A stretch of 64,000 nt of DNA from positions 111,526,432 to 111,590,431 of the forward strand of contig NC_080685.1 of NCBI RefSeq assembly GCF_030445035.2, read 5' to 3'. Below are positions 9,691 to 20,214 of the stretch, piece after piece. A program made the translations under genes and the position numbers. Within the stretch, counting starts at the first letter, position 1; every line of letters begins with the position of its first letter. The stretch comes from Dasypus novemcinctus. Its lineage: Eukaryota > Chordata > Mammalia > Cingulata > Dasypodidae. The notes below the pieces were generated by a model. It was not told where the DNA came from. It searched no databases and saw only the letters and a list, made by a program, of their open reading frames with translations.

Positions 9691-10950
9691 TACATGGCCC
9701 ACTGATGGGCCTTTGATATTGATGACTGTAATTATGAACCTTTACTTTGAAATTGAAATGTAGTCTACTCTTACAGGGTGCCTAAGAGATACCTCCTGAA
9801 AGCTTCCTGTTGCTCAAATGTGACCTCTCTCTAAATCAAACTCAGCATATAAATCCTTCCCCCCAGAATGGGACATGACTCCCAGGGATAAGCCTCCCTG
9901 GCACTGAGGGATTACTACCAAGCACCAGCTAGCAATGCAACTGGAGAAAGATCTTGACCAAAAGGGGGAAAGTTAAAGACAAATGAGTTTATATGGCTAA
10001 TAGACTTCAAAGAAGTCAGGAGGTCACTATGCACGTCCCAGCAGGATCTCCTTGACTGCCAAAGTAAATACACCCCAAATAGCAGGGCTCCTGAGGGCTC
10101 CGGAGACTCAATACTATAGTCAGGGCAGATAGCTAAAGAGTTTGGTGCCTTGCCAGTGGTCCCTACTTTGGAATTTATGCTCCCCGGTTTGACAGAGTTG
10201 GACTCAGTTGTGGTTTCCCTACACATGGTTCTTTTGACCCTTCTATTTGAACCTATAATTAGTACTAGAGTTGATAGGTTTAAGTCCAAGAGACTTAAAT
10301 CCCTGGGCTGTCCTTGTACCAGCTGGGCCCTGAATCTCAATGTAGTTGCAACATCTACTCTCCAGTTCATTGGACTCACCCAGGACAACTAAGAAGGAGA
10401 GGATGATGGACAACAACCATTCCAAGGAACCGAGAGAGTCTACAACAGCAAGCAAGTGAGTCCCATCCTTCTGCCCTATGGGATTGAAGCCTCCTCTCAA
10501 TTAGAGGCAGAGTGGGCATCACCATCCCAGCATCCTCAGGATTGGGGAATGAGTCATGGACTAAAATAGACTTAATGGTATTCTACTATAGACTTATTGT
10601 GATTCTAGCAATGTAAGAACTTTTATCATGGATGAAGAGGCAGTGGCCACTGGAGGTACTGAGGGCAGGGACAGGGAAAAATAGGCGTAATATGGGGGCA
10701 TTTTCAGGACTTGGGAATTGTCCTGAATGACATTGCAATGACAGATTCGGGCCATAACTTGCCATAACTTATAAAATTGTGTGGGAGAGAGTATAAACTA
10801 CAATGTAAACTATAATTCATGCTTCATGGCAGTGCTCCAAAATGTGTTCATCAGTTGTAATGAATGTACCACACTAATGAAGGATGTTGTGTGGGGAAAT
10901 GTGGGAGGTGTAGTGAATGGGACATATGGAAACCCCTCTTTTTTTTGTTT
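9690..10950 (+). mobile_element. L1-type 3' UTR, interrupted by SINEs and resuming at 12665
   Basis: A ~1.3-kb non-coding block shares order and wording with 37197-38012 and, reversed, with 32760-34080. The missing terminal part (TTTTTTATGTAACATTTATG, then an A-rich end) resumes at about 12665-12730, after SINE and LTR insertions. No ORF is present. Confidence 0.6.
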
Positions 10951-11792
10951 TATAAAGATTGTATTTTTTTTAAGATTTATTTTTTATTTCTCTCCCCTTC
11001 CCCCACCCCCATTGTCTGTTCTCTGTGTCCATTTGCTGCGTGTTCTTTGTCTGCTTCTGTTGTGTTGGAAACTGAGGCACAGTGGCCTCTCAGGGAGACC
11101 TGCTGTCTCCATGGCTATGCTTGTAATCTAAGGAATGTGGTAATTAAGAGTTCCCCGCAAACTGGATGAAGCTGTGAAAGGCTGAAAGAAAAGGTGAGCA
11201 GATAACATTTGTGTAGTAGATAGAACACTTAAACCTTGAGATAAGATTTTCTTAATCCCTTAAACTATGAGTAATGTTGACGGTTTTACCCTTGTGGACT
11301 GGGGTATATATAGAGCCCCTTGTGAACAATAAAGTTGTCTGAGGAAGTCTCTACTCGCAGACCCCCTGATCCCAGCTCTCTCGTTCTTTTTCTCTCTCTC
11401 TTTCTTTATCTTTGTTTCCTTCTCCCTTTCTCTCTTTCTTTCATTCCCGATACTCTTCGGGTCCAAATCTCCAACACTGTTGTTGTCAGCGGCATGGGAA
11501 TCTGTGTTTCTTTTTGTTGTGTCATCTTGCTATGTCAGCTCTCTGTGTGTGCTGTGCCATTCCTGGGCAGGCTGCACTTTCTTCCATGCTGGGTGGCTCT
11601 CCTTACGGGGCGCACTCCTTGCGCGTGGGGCTCCCCTATGCAGGGGGCACCTCTATGTGGCACGGCACTCCTTGCGAACATCAGCACTGCATGTGGGCCA
11701 GCTCCACATGGGTCAAGGAGGCCCAGGGTTTGAACCACAGACCTCCCATGTAGTAGATGGACGCCCTATCCACTGGGCCAAGTTCGCTACCC
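10950..11792 (-). mobile_element. Long DAS-type SINE interrupted by a solo LTR
   Basis: The antisense SINE begins with a T-run (about 10965) and runs through CTGTTCTCTGTGTCC to 11065. It continues at 11478 (GTTGTTGTCAGCGGCATGGG) and ends with the tRNA-like head (GGGCCAAGTTCGCTACCC) near 11792. The gap is an LTR with a 6-base duplication. Open frames of 110-130 codons across it are repeat artefacts seen in every copy. Confidence 0.75.
11066..11477 (+). mobile_element. Solo LTR, class II (ERV-K-like)
   Basis: It begins TGTTGGAA and ends TCCAACA (inverted ends), is flanked by CTGTTG on both sides (6-base duplication), and holds tatata and AATAAA motifs. It is the same family as the LTR at 114-430, but complete through U5. 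It has no internal region, as expected after LTR-LTR recombination, and is younger than the SINE it sits in. Confidence 0.8.
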
Positions 11793-12664
11793 TACTGTGT
11801 GTTCTTCTGTTTCCACCTGAGGTGAGGAGCCCCCGCTTCTCTAGACAGGGGGCTCGGGGTGGGGAGGCGCAGGCGTGAGAGGACGCACAGTGGCTCAAAG
11901 GACAACTGCGGAGACGAGGCGGATGGCGCAGGTCTACTTTATTAAGGAAGTACAAGCAGTTTTATAGAGCATGAAGAGAGGGGATTGGTGGAGGGTGATT
12001 GGGTTCTGATAGGCTAGATTAGCTGTTGTTACCTTATAAGGGCATAGAAGCAGAGCTCGTCTACTAGGCTGGTCAGTAGTTACTAGGGAGAGCTTAAATT
12101 TGAGAGGGCTGAGCTGGATAGCTCGCTGATAGGTGGAAGAGAGCAGGCGTGTCTTTACGAGGTAGGAGGCCCTGAGATTGGCCCAGACGGAGGTGGTGCG
12201 AGGGGGCTTGCGTGAGTTTCCCCTGCGGGGAGGCGTAGGTGCATACCTCGTCCCGAGGGGCCAACCAAGGGAGGTGTATTTCGTGCCTCAGACCTCGGAG
12301 GCGGCCAGTTCTGAGAGCCAAACTTTTGCATGCTTGCCCTCACCACCTGCATTCTTCTCGGCAGCACTGGGAATCTGTCTCTTTTTTGTTTTGTCATCTT
12401 GCACCATCAGCTCTCCATGTGTGCGGTGCTACAGCTTGGCAGGTTGCGCTTTTCTTCATGCAGGGTGGCTCTCCATGTGGGGCATACTTCTTGCATGTGG
12501 GGCTCCTCTATGTGGGACACCCCTGCATGGGACAGCAATCCTTGCACATGTCAGCACTGCACATGGGCCAGCTCACCACATGGGTCAGGAGGCCCTGGGT
12601 TTGAACCCTGGACCTCCCATATGGTAGGCAGATGCTCTATCTGTTGAGCCACATCTGCTTCCCA
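11793..12664 (-). mobile_element. Second long DAS-type SINE, split by another solo LTR
   Basis: A 5' scrap (11793-11817, CTGTGTGTTCTTCTG) and the rest (12348-12664, from CATTCTTCTCGGCAGC to the head GAGCCACATCTGCTTCCCA) form one antisense SINE around an LTR. It either abuts or is nested with the previous SINE. Confidence 0.65.
11818..12342 (-). mobile_element. Solo LTR, probably class I ERV
   Basis: The element is 525 bp with inverted ends TGAGG...CCTCA and CCACC on both sides (11813-11817 and 12343-12347). Read on the minus strand it has a CTATAAAAC TATA-like motif and TTAATAAAG as poly(A) signal, then a GC-rich U5. It is a solo LTR and looks complete. Confidence 0.75.
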
Positions 12665-12839
12665 CCCTCTATTTTTTATGTAACATTTATGTAATCTAAG
12701 TATCTTTTTAAAAATATATTTTAAAAAATTGTCCTACAATCTATGAATATGGTCTGTTTTACCATTTACTTAAGTTTTCTTTGATATTTTTCAATAAACT
12801 GTTAGTATTTTTTATTAAGGTCTTCTATATCTTTTGTTA

Positions 12840-13130
12840 GGTTTATATTTAGATATTTTTAAAGCAATTTTATTGATATATTTACAAATCATAAAATCCA
12901 TCTTAAGTACACATTTAATGGTTTGGCATAATCACAGAGTTGTGCATTCATCACCACAATCAATATTAAAGCTTTTTCATTAAAACACTCCTGCCTCTCA
13001 ATACTTCTTTCCATATATATAACCACTAATCTAATTTTTGCCTCAATACATTTATTTATATTTACATTTTGTATAGATGGAGTCAAACAATATGTAGTAT
13101 TTTGTGTCTGGTTTCTTTTACTTAGCATAA
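12840..13130 (-). mobile_element. Old L1 (L1M-like) 3' end
   Basis: Antisense landmarks typical of old mammalian L1 tails: CACAGAGTTGTGCATTCATCACC, AACCACTAATCTA, and TGTGTCTGGTTTCTTTTACTTAGCATAAT. Non-coding. Confidence 0.65.
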
Positions 13131-13505
13131 TTGTCTTTTTAATTACTATTCCCTACAGTCCGTAGTTTGCTTTAGGTGTATTTTTGCCCTTGTACCACCC
13201 TATTATTAACATCTTATAATATTAACATTCATTGTTGATCCATGGAAAAATTTCTTATTTTTGTACTATTTTTTCTTCCCCTCCCCCACCCTTTAATGCC
13301 GCTTCTTTTTTCTTCTTAATTTTTTACTATTAAATACACTCATTGTCCACAAAAAAAGTTCACTCTGCTATATAGTCCTATGTTTCATCCTTTAGTTTTC
13401 CTTCTGGTGACATATGTGACCTTAAACTTTCCCTTTCATTGCACCCATATATTAGCACTGCTAATTAGTCACTATAATGTGCTATTATCATGTGTATACA
13501 TTTCC
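13131..13505 (-). mobile_element. L1 3'-UTR-type fragment, reversed
   Basis: AT-rich sequence resembles the block at 16915-17120 and 38800-39190 (CCTATTATTAACATCTTATAA-like wording). Boundaries are uncertain; no gene is present. Confidence 0.35.
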
Positions 13506-14290
13506 TAACTTTAAAAAAACAACCTTATTACAAATTCTGCACAAATTAGGACTCAGCTCCCCATTCTCTGTTCTCATTCTCTCTTAAAACCAGTATTATA
13601 GCTATTAACTCCATGAGTTTGCTATTATATTTAGTTCAGATTAGTGAAATCATACAATATTTGTCCTTCTGTGCTGGGCTTGCTTCACTCAGCATAATGT
13701 CCTCAAAGTTCATCCATGTTGTCATGTGCTTCATGACTTCATTTCTTCTTACAACTGAGTAATTTTCCATCATATGTATATACCACAATTTGTTCACCCC
13801 TTCTTTGGTTGATGGCCACTTGGGTTGGCAATTGTCAATAATGCCGCTGTGAACATCCATGTGCAAATGTCTGTTCATGTCCCTACTGAGTATATAGCTA
13901 GTAGTGGGATTGCCAAATCATATGGCAGATCTATATTTAACCTCCTTAGGAACTGCCGAAGAGTGTTTAAAATGGCTACACCTTCACATCCCACAACAAT
14001 GAATAAACATTCCTATTTCTCCACATCCTCTCCTACACTTGTAGTTTCCTGTTGTTTTTTTTAGGAGTGGCCATACTAATAAGTATTAAATAATATCTCG
14101 TTGTAGTTTTAATTTGCATTTCCCTCATACCTAGTGGTATGGAACATCTTTTCATGTGTTTTCTGTTGTTGTTTTTGCCATTTGTACTACCTCTTTGGAA
14201 AAGTGTTTGTCTTTTGCCAGTTTTTCAATTGGGTTGTTGTCTTCATATCACTGAGTTGTATGATCTTTTTATATATCATGATTATTAAAC
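13505..14290 (-). mobile_element. Old L1 (L1M-like) 3' end
   Basis: Continuous antisense L1 tail landmarks: GAAATCATACAATATTTGTCC, CTTCACTCAGCATAATGTCC, TCATCCATGTTGTCATG, CCATCATATGTATATACCACA, and further 3'-UTR wording to a TATATCATGATTATTAAACAC-like end. Non-coding. Confidence 0.7.
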
Positions 14291-14298
14291 ACTTATTG

Positions 14299-14508
14299 GA
14301 GGGGAACAGATGTGGCTCAAGCAGTTGAGCACCTGCTTCCCACATGGAATGTCCTGGGTTTGGTTCTGGTGCCTCCTAAAAACAAACAAGCAAATGAATG
14401 AAAAAAACCAATTCAGGGCAGCCAATGTAGTTCAATGGGCTTTCCACTTACAAGGTCTCGCATTCAGTCCCAGCCCCAGTACCTCAAAAACAAAACAAAA
14501 CAAAATAC
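14299..14508 (+). mobile_element. Dimeric short tRNA-Ala-like SINE
   Basis: Two tRNA-like heads (about 14299-14380 and 14417-14490) are joined by an A-rich linker with CCAATTCAGGG. CTTATTGGA occurs on both sides as a target duplication. Confidence 0.75.
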
Positions 14509-15096
14509 CTTATTGGATACATGGTTTCCAAATATTTTCTCCTATTGAATAGGCTGCCTTTTCACTTTCTTGACAAAGTCCTTTGAAGCACAAAAGTGTT
14601 AATTTTGAGGAGGTCCCATTTATCAATTTCACCCTCAAATTGCTCATTACGAGTGTGTAGAAATATTACTAATTTTTGAGTGTTGATCTTATACCCTGCC
14701 AGTTTCCTGAATTTGTTTATTAGCTCTAGTAGCTTTCGTGTAGATATTTTATAATTTTTTAAATATAGGATCATGTCATCTGTGGAAAATGAGAATTTAA
14801 CTTCTTTTCCAGTTCGGATGCCTTTTACTTATTTTTCTTGCGTAATTGCTCGGCTAGAACTTCTAGCACGATGTTGAATAACAGTGGGGAGAGTGGGCAT
14901 CCTTGTCTTGATCCTGATCTCAGAAGGCAAGTTTCCAGTCTTTCCCCACTGAGGACGATGCTGGCTGTGGGCTTTTCATATATGCCTTTTATCATGACGA
15001 GGAACTTTCTTCTATTTCTATCTTTCAAAATGTTTTTATCAAGAAAGAATGCTTGATTTTGTCAAATGCTTTCTCTGTGTCAATCAAGATGATCAG

Positions 15097-15561
15097 TGAC
15101 AGGACTAGGCCCCATCCCTAGCCCCCATAACAGCCACAACTTGCAGAAGCTGCAAGTTTATTATTAACCTGCCCCATTGTGGAAGGGCGGCCAGCCGATT
15201 ACTCAGAAGGAGCCACATCCCGTGACATAGAACGGCCCCCATCCAGAGCCTACCTGTCCAGATACGTTTCATTTCCTCACAAGAATAGACAAAGAAGCCA
15301 CATGACCCCACCAGCCCCTCCCCCACCCCTAGAATTCACTACCCCTAGCCCACCACCCCCTAGCCATCCCTGTGGGCCCAATCCACTCCCACTAACTAAT
15401 CACATCCCGCCTATAGATGTTATATATAAATTCACCACTGCCTCTGCCGCAGGCGGGCTGAAGCGTCTACCTTCAGTACCCTTCTACTGGATTTTCTCAA
15501 TAAATTCTTGCCTGCAATCACTGGTCTCCACGTCCCAATTGTCTCACTCCAACATCTAACA
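15097..15561 (+). mobile_element. Solo LTR, probably class I (gamma-like) ERV
   Basis: The LTR is 465 bp, starts TGACAGGAC, ends TCTAACA, and is flanked by ATCA (4-base duplication) in the middle of L1 ORF2. A tatataaa motif (15421-15428) and a CAATAAAT poly(A) signal (15500) are in the expected order. No internal region remains. Confidence 0.75.
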
Positions 15562-15812
15562 ATCATGTGGTTTTTCCCCTTCAGTTTCTTAATGTGGTGT
15601 ATTTTGTTAATTGATGTGTTCTTGTGGTAAACCACCCTTGCATACCAGGGATAAAAACTACTTGAGCATGGTATATAATTCTTTTAATATGCTGTTGGAT
15701 TTGATTTGCAAGTATTTTTTTTTAATGATTTTGCATCTATAATCATTAGAGATATTGGCCTGTAATTTTCCTTTCCTGTAGTATCTTTATTTGACATTGT
15801 TATTAGAGTGAT

Positions 15813-16154
15813 GTGACAGTTTGAAGCTCTTGTGGATCCCAGAAAAGATCACGTTCTTGGAGTTAATTCATTCCTGTGGGTAAGGGGCCCTTTGATTGGA
15901 TTGGATCCAGGTGTGTGTGTGGGGGGAATTTGATTGTATTGCTTCAGTAAGGCCTGACCCAGGGTGGGTCTTGATCCTCTTGCTGGAATTCTTTATAAAC
16001 GAAAGACTGAAAACAGAGACACAAAGAGAAAAAGCCACAGAGATTGAGAGAATGAAGCCAGTAGCTCAGGAGAGAGGAAGCCACAGATGGAGCAGCTAAA
16101 AGCTAAAGCAACAAAACTTTGAAAAGGATTGGTATTAATTCTTCTTAATATGAA
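15813..16154 (+). mobile_element. LTR-like xenarthran repeat, partial
   Basis: It starts TGACAGTTTGAAGCTC, as do the other members of this family, but stops after about 310 bases without the usual TTTATAAAAGCC tail. It is followed by a short L1 piece (GGTATTAATTCTTC) and then by another member. Confidence 0.5.
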
Positions 16155-16795
16155 TGACAGTTTGAAATTCTTTTTTGAATCCAAAAAAGATTGTTCTTAA
16201 ACTAATCTATTCCGTGGGTATAAGATCCTTTTTGATGGGACTACGTCAGGAGTGAGGCATGACTCAGGTTGAGTCTCTGCCCTCTTTTCTGTGTTTGATA
16301 TAAACAGAGACACACAGAGAAAGAGATACACAGGAAAATGAAGCTCCACCATTTTTTATCCTGCCATGTGAGAGAGGAACTCACTTAAGCAGGAAAGCCC
16401 CTAAGAGATTGTGCCCAAGGAGCAGCTTAAGAGGACACAAGCTATATGCCTGATAGCTCACAGCTGAACTCAGGAAGAAAATGGAGCAGCTGAGAATGAG
16501 AGAGGAGGTCTGGGAAGAGACAAGCCCTCTGCCTGGTTACCCACAGTTGCGCTCTTGAAGACGGTAGATTCAGTAGATTCTGGAGTGGAAGGCAGAGAGC
16601 TTGTCAGAGATCAGTGGCCATTTTGCTTCACCATGTGGCCAGACCTTGAGAAAGCTCTATGCTCATGCCTTGATTTAGACATTTCACAGACTTAAAACCG
16701 TACACCTTTACCCTAAATAATATCTCCATTATAAAAGCCGACCTATGTCTGATATTAATACTTTGCATCAGCAGCCCTTTGGCAAACTAACACAA
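16155..16795 (+). mobile_element. LTR-like xenarthran repeat, near full length
   Basis: It starts TGACAGTTTG and ends ACTAACACA, with a late TTATAAAAGCCG motif and aaataatatctcc instead of the usual AAATAAATA. About 640 bp. TG...CA ends, a late AATAAA-like signal and 5-base duplications around sister copies suggest a solo LTR of an ERVL-like family. Confidence 0.55.
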
Positions 16796-16914
16796 GCAGG
16801 ACTGGTATTAATTCTAGAAATGATTGGTAGAATTCTTCACCTTGGAAGCCATCTGTTCCTGGGCTTTTCTTTTGCTTTCTTTTTTTCATACAATTTCTTT
16901 AGCCCTTGGATTTG

Positions 16915-17120
16915 ACTTTTTTTGAATAGATGTTTATTTATTTTAGAGAAGTTGTGTGCTTACAAAGTATTTATGCATAATGTGCACAATTCCTGCATGT
17001 CACCCCACCAGCAGCACATTGCATTGTTTTGGAACATTTGTTACAAATTATAAAAGAACACCATCAAAATATTACTGGTACCTATGGTCCAAGGCTTACA
17101 TTTGGTATATTTTTTCCATT
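16915..17120 (-). mobile_element. Reversed L1 3'-UTR-type fragment
   Basis: It contains TTTAGAGAAGTTGTGTGCTT, GCATAATGTGCACAATTCC and CACCCCACCAGCAGCACATTG, the same word order as 38800-38960. Non-coding insertion in the reversed L1. Confidence 0.45.
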
Positions 17121-17501
17121 GGGCTTTTCTTTTTTGGGAGGTTTTTGATGACTTATTCAATCTCCTGTAATTGATTTGTTGAGGTCTTGAATTTCTTCTG
17201 TAGTCAGTATAGGTTTTGCATTTCTAGGAATTTGTCCATTCCATCTAGGTTGTCTAATTTGTTGGCATATGGATTTTCAAAATATCCTCTTAGGATCCTT
17301 TTTATATCTGTGGACTCACTAGTAATATCTTCCCTCTCATTCCAGATTTTATTTATTTGCATCTTCTCTCTCTTTTACATTGTTAGTTTAAGGGTTTGTT
17401 GATTTTATCAGTCCTCCCTAAGTATCAACTTTTGGTTTTGTTGATTGTCTCTATTGGTTTTTTTGTTCTCAATTTCACTGATTTTTAATCTTAGTTATTT
17501 C

Positions 17502-17877
17502 TTTTTTTTTTTAAAGATTTATTTTTATTTATTTTAATTCCCCTCCCCTCCCCCGGTTGTCTGTTTTCTGTGTCTTTTTGCTGCATCTTGTTTCTTTGTC
17601 CGCTTCTGTTGTCGTCAGCAGCACGGGAAGTGTGGGCGGCGCCATTCCTGGGCAGGCTGCACTTCCTTTCGCGCTGGGCGGCTTTCCTTATGGGCGCACT
17701 CCTTGTGCATGGGGCTCCCCTACGCGGGGGACACCCCTGCGTGGCAGGGCACTCCTTATGCACGTCAGCACTGCGCATGGGCCAGCTGCACACGGGTCAA
17801 GGAGGCCCGGGGTTTGAACCGCGGACCTCCCATGTGGTAGACGGATGCCCTAACCACTGGACCAAGTCCGTTTCCCG
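17502..17877 (-). mobile_element. Long DAS-type SINE
   Basis: A full-length antisense copy: T-run, CCGGTTGTCTGTTTTCTG, body, and tRNA-like head GGACCAAGTCCGTTTCCC. TTATTTC flanks suggest the duplication. Confidence 0.85.
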
Positions 17878-18042
17878 TATTATTTCTTTCCTTCTGCTTG
17901 CTTTGGGGTTAGTTTACTGTCCTTTTTCCATTTCCTCTAGGTGTGCAGTTAGGTCTTCGATTTTAGCTCTTCCTTTTTAATCAATGGGTTTATGGCTATA
18001 AATTTTCTTCTCAGAACTGCCTTTGCTGTATCACATAAGTTT

Positions 18043-18453
18043 GTTGTTTTTGTATTTTATTTTCTCTCCCCTTCCCCGCCCCCCATTGTCTGCTCTCCGT
18101 GTCCATTCACTGTGTGTTCTTCTGTGTCCACTTGCATTCTTGTCTTGTGGCACTGGGAAACTGTGTCGCTTTTTGTTGTGTCATCTTGCTGCATCAGCTC
18201 TCCGTGTTTGTGGCACCACTCCCAGGTGGGCTGCACTTTTTTTTGCGCAGGGCGACTCTGCTTGTGGGGTGCACTCCTTGCGTGTGGGTCTCCCCTACGC
18301 AGCGGACACCCCTGCATGGCATGGCACTCCTTGCACGCATCAGCACTGTGCATGGGCCAGCTCACCACTCGGGTCAGGAGGCCCTGGATATTGAACCCTG
18401 GACCTCCCATATGGTAGGCGGGTGTTCCATCAGTTGAGCCAAATCTGCTTCCC
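18043..18453 (-). mobile_element. Long DAS-type SINE
   Basis: A full-length antisense copy flanked by ACATAAGTTT on both sides (18033 and 18456). The head reads GAGCCAAATCTGCTTCCC. Confidence 0.85.
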
Positions 18454-18681
18454 TACATAAGTTTTGATTTGTTGTAGTCTTCTTTTCATTTATCTTGAGA
18501 TATTTACTTATTTTTCTTGAAGTTTCTTCTTGGACACACTTTGGACACACAATTGTTCAAGAGTGTGATGTTTCACCTCCACATATTTACGAATTTTCCC
18601 ATTCTGCCTATTATGGATTTCTAGCATCATTCCTTTATTATTCCTTTATTCCTTTATTTTTGATGGTTCTATGGTCCAAAG

Positions 18682-19748
18682 TGTAGCAGTTTGGTATGGT
18701 TATGAATTCCAAAAATAGATGTTGGATTATGTTTGTAATCGGGTCTGTACCTGGGCATGATTGAGTTATGATTAGGGCTTTGATTGGGCCACGTCATTAG
18801 GGCGTTCAGTCTCCACCCCTTGGTGGGCGGGGACTCACAGGTAAAAGGCATGGCAAAGGACAAAGTTGAGGGTTTCCGATTTTGATATTGAAGTTTGGTG
18901 CTGAAGTCTTTTTTTTCCTCTCCCTTCCCCCTATTTGTCTGCTTTCTGTGTCCATTTGCTATGTGCTCTTCTGTGACCGCTTCTATCCTTATCAGCGGCA
19001 CCAGGAATCTGTTTTTTTCTGTTGCATCATCTTGTCATGTCAGTTCTGTGTGTGGGGTGTCATTCCTGGGCAGGCTGCACTTTCTTTTGCACTGGGTGGC
19101 TCTCTTTTTGGGGGGCGCACTCCTTGCGTGTGGGGCTCCCCTATGTGGGGGAAACCCCTGCGTGGCAGGGCACTCCTTGTGCGCATCAGCACTGTGCATG
19201 GGCCAGCTCCACACAGGTCAAGGAGGCCGGAGGTTTGAACCGCGGACCTCCCATATGGTAGATGGACGCCCTATCCATTGGGCCAAGTCCACTTCCCTGC
19301 TGCTGAAGCCTTAAGCTGGAGACCCAGGAAGTCAGCACACAGAGGAAGCAGAAGCAAGCCCTGGGAAGAGAGGAACCCTGAGCCCAGGAGAACACGGGAA
19401 AAGATGGCTCCTTAGAAACAGCAGAAACCCCAGGGAAAGAGACAGAGCCGTTCCCCTGATAGTCTACAGCTCACATTGTAGGGAGAGACAAAGCCTAGAG
19501 AGCCTCATGGTCTACAGCTGACCTTGTGGAGAAAACAGGAGCTGAGCCCGGAGGAACCCAGGAAGCCTGAGCCCTCACAGATGTCGGCAGCCATCTTGCT
19601 CTAATACGTACAAATAGACTGTGGTGAGGGAAGTAACCTATGCTTTATGGCCTGGTATCTGTAAGCTCCTACCCCAAATAAATACTCTTTATAAAAGCCA
19701 GCAGATTTCTGGTATTTCACATCAGCACCTCTCTGGCTGACTAATACA
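18682..19748 (+). mobile_element. LTR-like xenarthran repeat with an internal SINE
   Basis: It starts TGTAGCAGTTTGG and ends CTGACTAATACA, carries AAATAAATAC plus TTTATAAAAGCC near its end, and has CAAAG/AAAAG flanks (5 bases). A long SINE (18909-19297) lies inside. It looks like a solo LTR of an ERVL-like family and is non-coding. Confidence 0.6.
18909..19297 (-). mobile_element. Long DAS-type SINE
   Basis: An antisense copy between TGCTGAAGTC and TGCTGAAGCC (target duplication), inserted in the LTR-like repeat. Confidence 0.85.
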
Positions 19749-20214
19749 AAAAGTTAGGATCTTGCTGTGTCCCTGTGGGATGGTTTAACACAATCCTATT
19801 TCCTAAGCATTGCTAGTCAGATCCAGGAGCTTAATCAGATTCTGTTGGAGGCTTTCCCCCCCTTTGTTCTTTTATTAAGAGGTGTATCATGCCTGCCGTG
19901 TCTGGGTATCATTTTTTGTAATCTCAGTCAAAGTTTCTTTTTTTTGATGGAGAAGTGGTAAGTAATTTTGAAACAAAGCGTCCCACTTTCAGGAAGAGCT
20001 GTGGTTCATCTGACTCTCTTGACAGAAAGATGCAAGGTTGGGCAATCCCCTTTTAAGAGAAATAGTCACTCTAGACTAATTCAGGCAAAACAAGAAACCA
20101 ATTCCATGTCGTTTTTCCCTCTCTCAACAACAGGATTTTCTCTTTTCTTCATTACCTTGCAGTTGCCACACACTCCGCGGTTTTCCGCGGAGGACCCAAG
20201 CTGAGCTATTACTT
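19749..20214. other. Intergenic DNA upstream of DEGS1
   Basis: AT-rich sequence without a recognisable gene or repeat. It borders the CpG island and may hold distal promoter elements, none of which can be named. Confidence 0.5.

Larger units (their letters stand above)
14513..18681 (-). mobile_element. L1 ORF2 (reversed), shattered by later insertions
   Basis: Minus-strand L1 ORF2 runs from its 3' side at 14513 to its endonuclease side near 18680. Reverse-transcriptase sequence is clear at 14825-15090 (a GSRQGCPLSPLLFN motif is readable at about 14890-14935) and continues at 15562-15812 and 16800-16910. The endonuclease/RT junction lies at 17121-17500, and endonuclease-side sequence at 17878-18042 and 18454-18681. 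Insertions are a solo LTR (15097-15561), LTR-like repeats (15813-16795), an L1 3'-UTR piece (16915-17120) and two SINEs. It has many stops and is inactive. Confidence 0.7.

Noticed and set aside
17557-18437. Repeated 80-140 codon frames with phrases such as IPGQAALSF
   Set aside because: The same frames recur in every antisense copy of the long SINE; they are repeat sequence, not genes.
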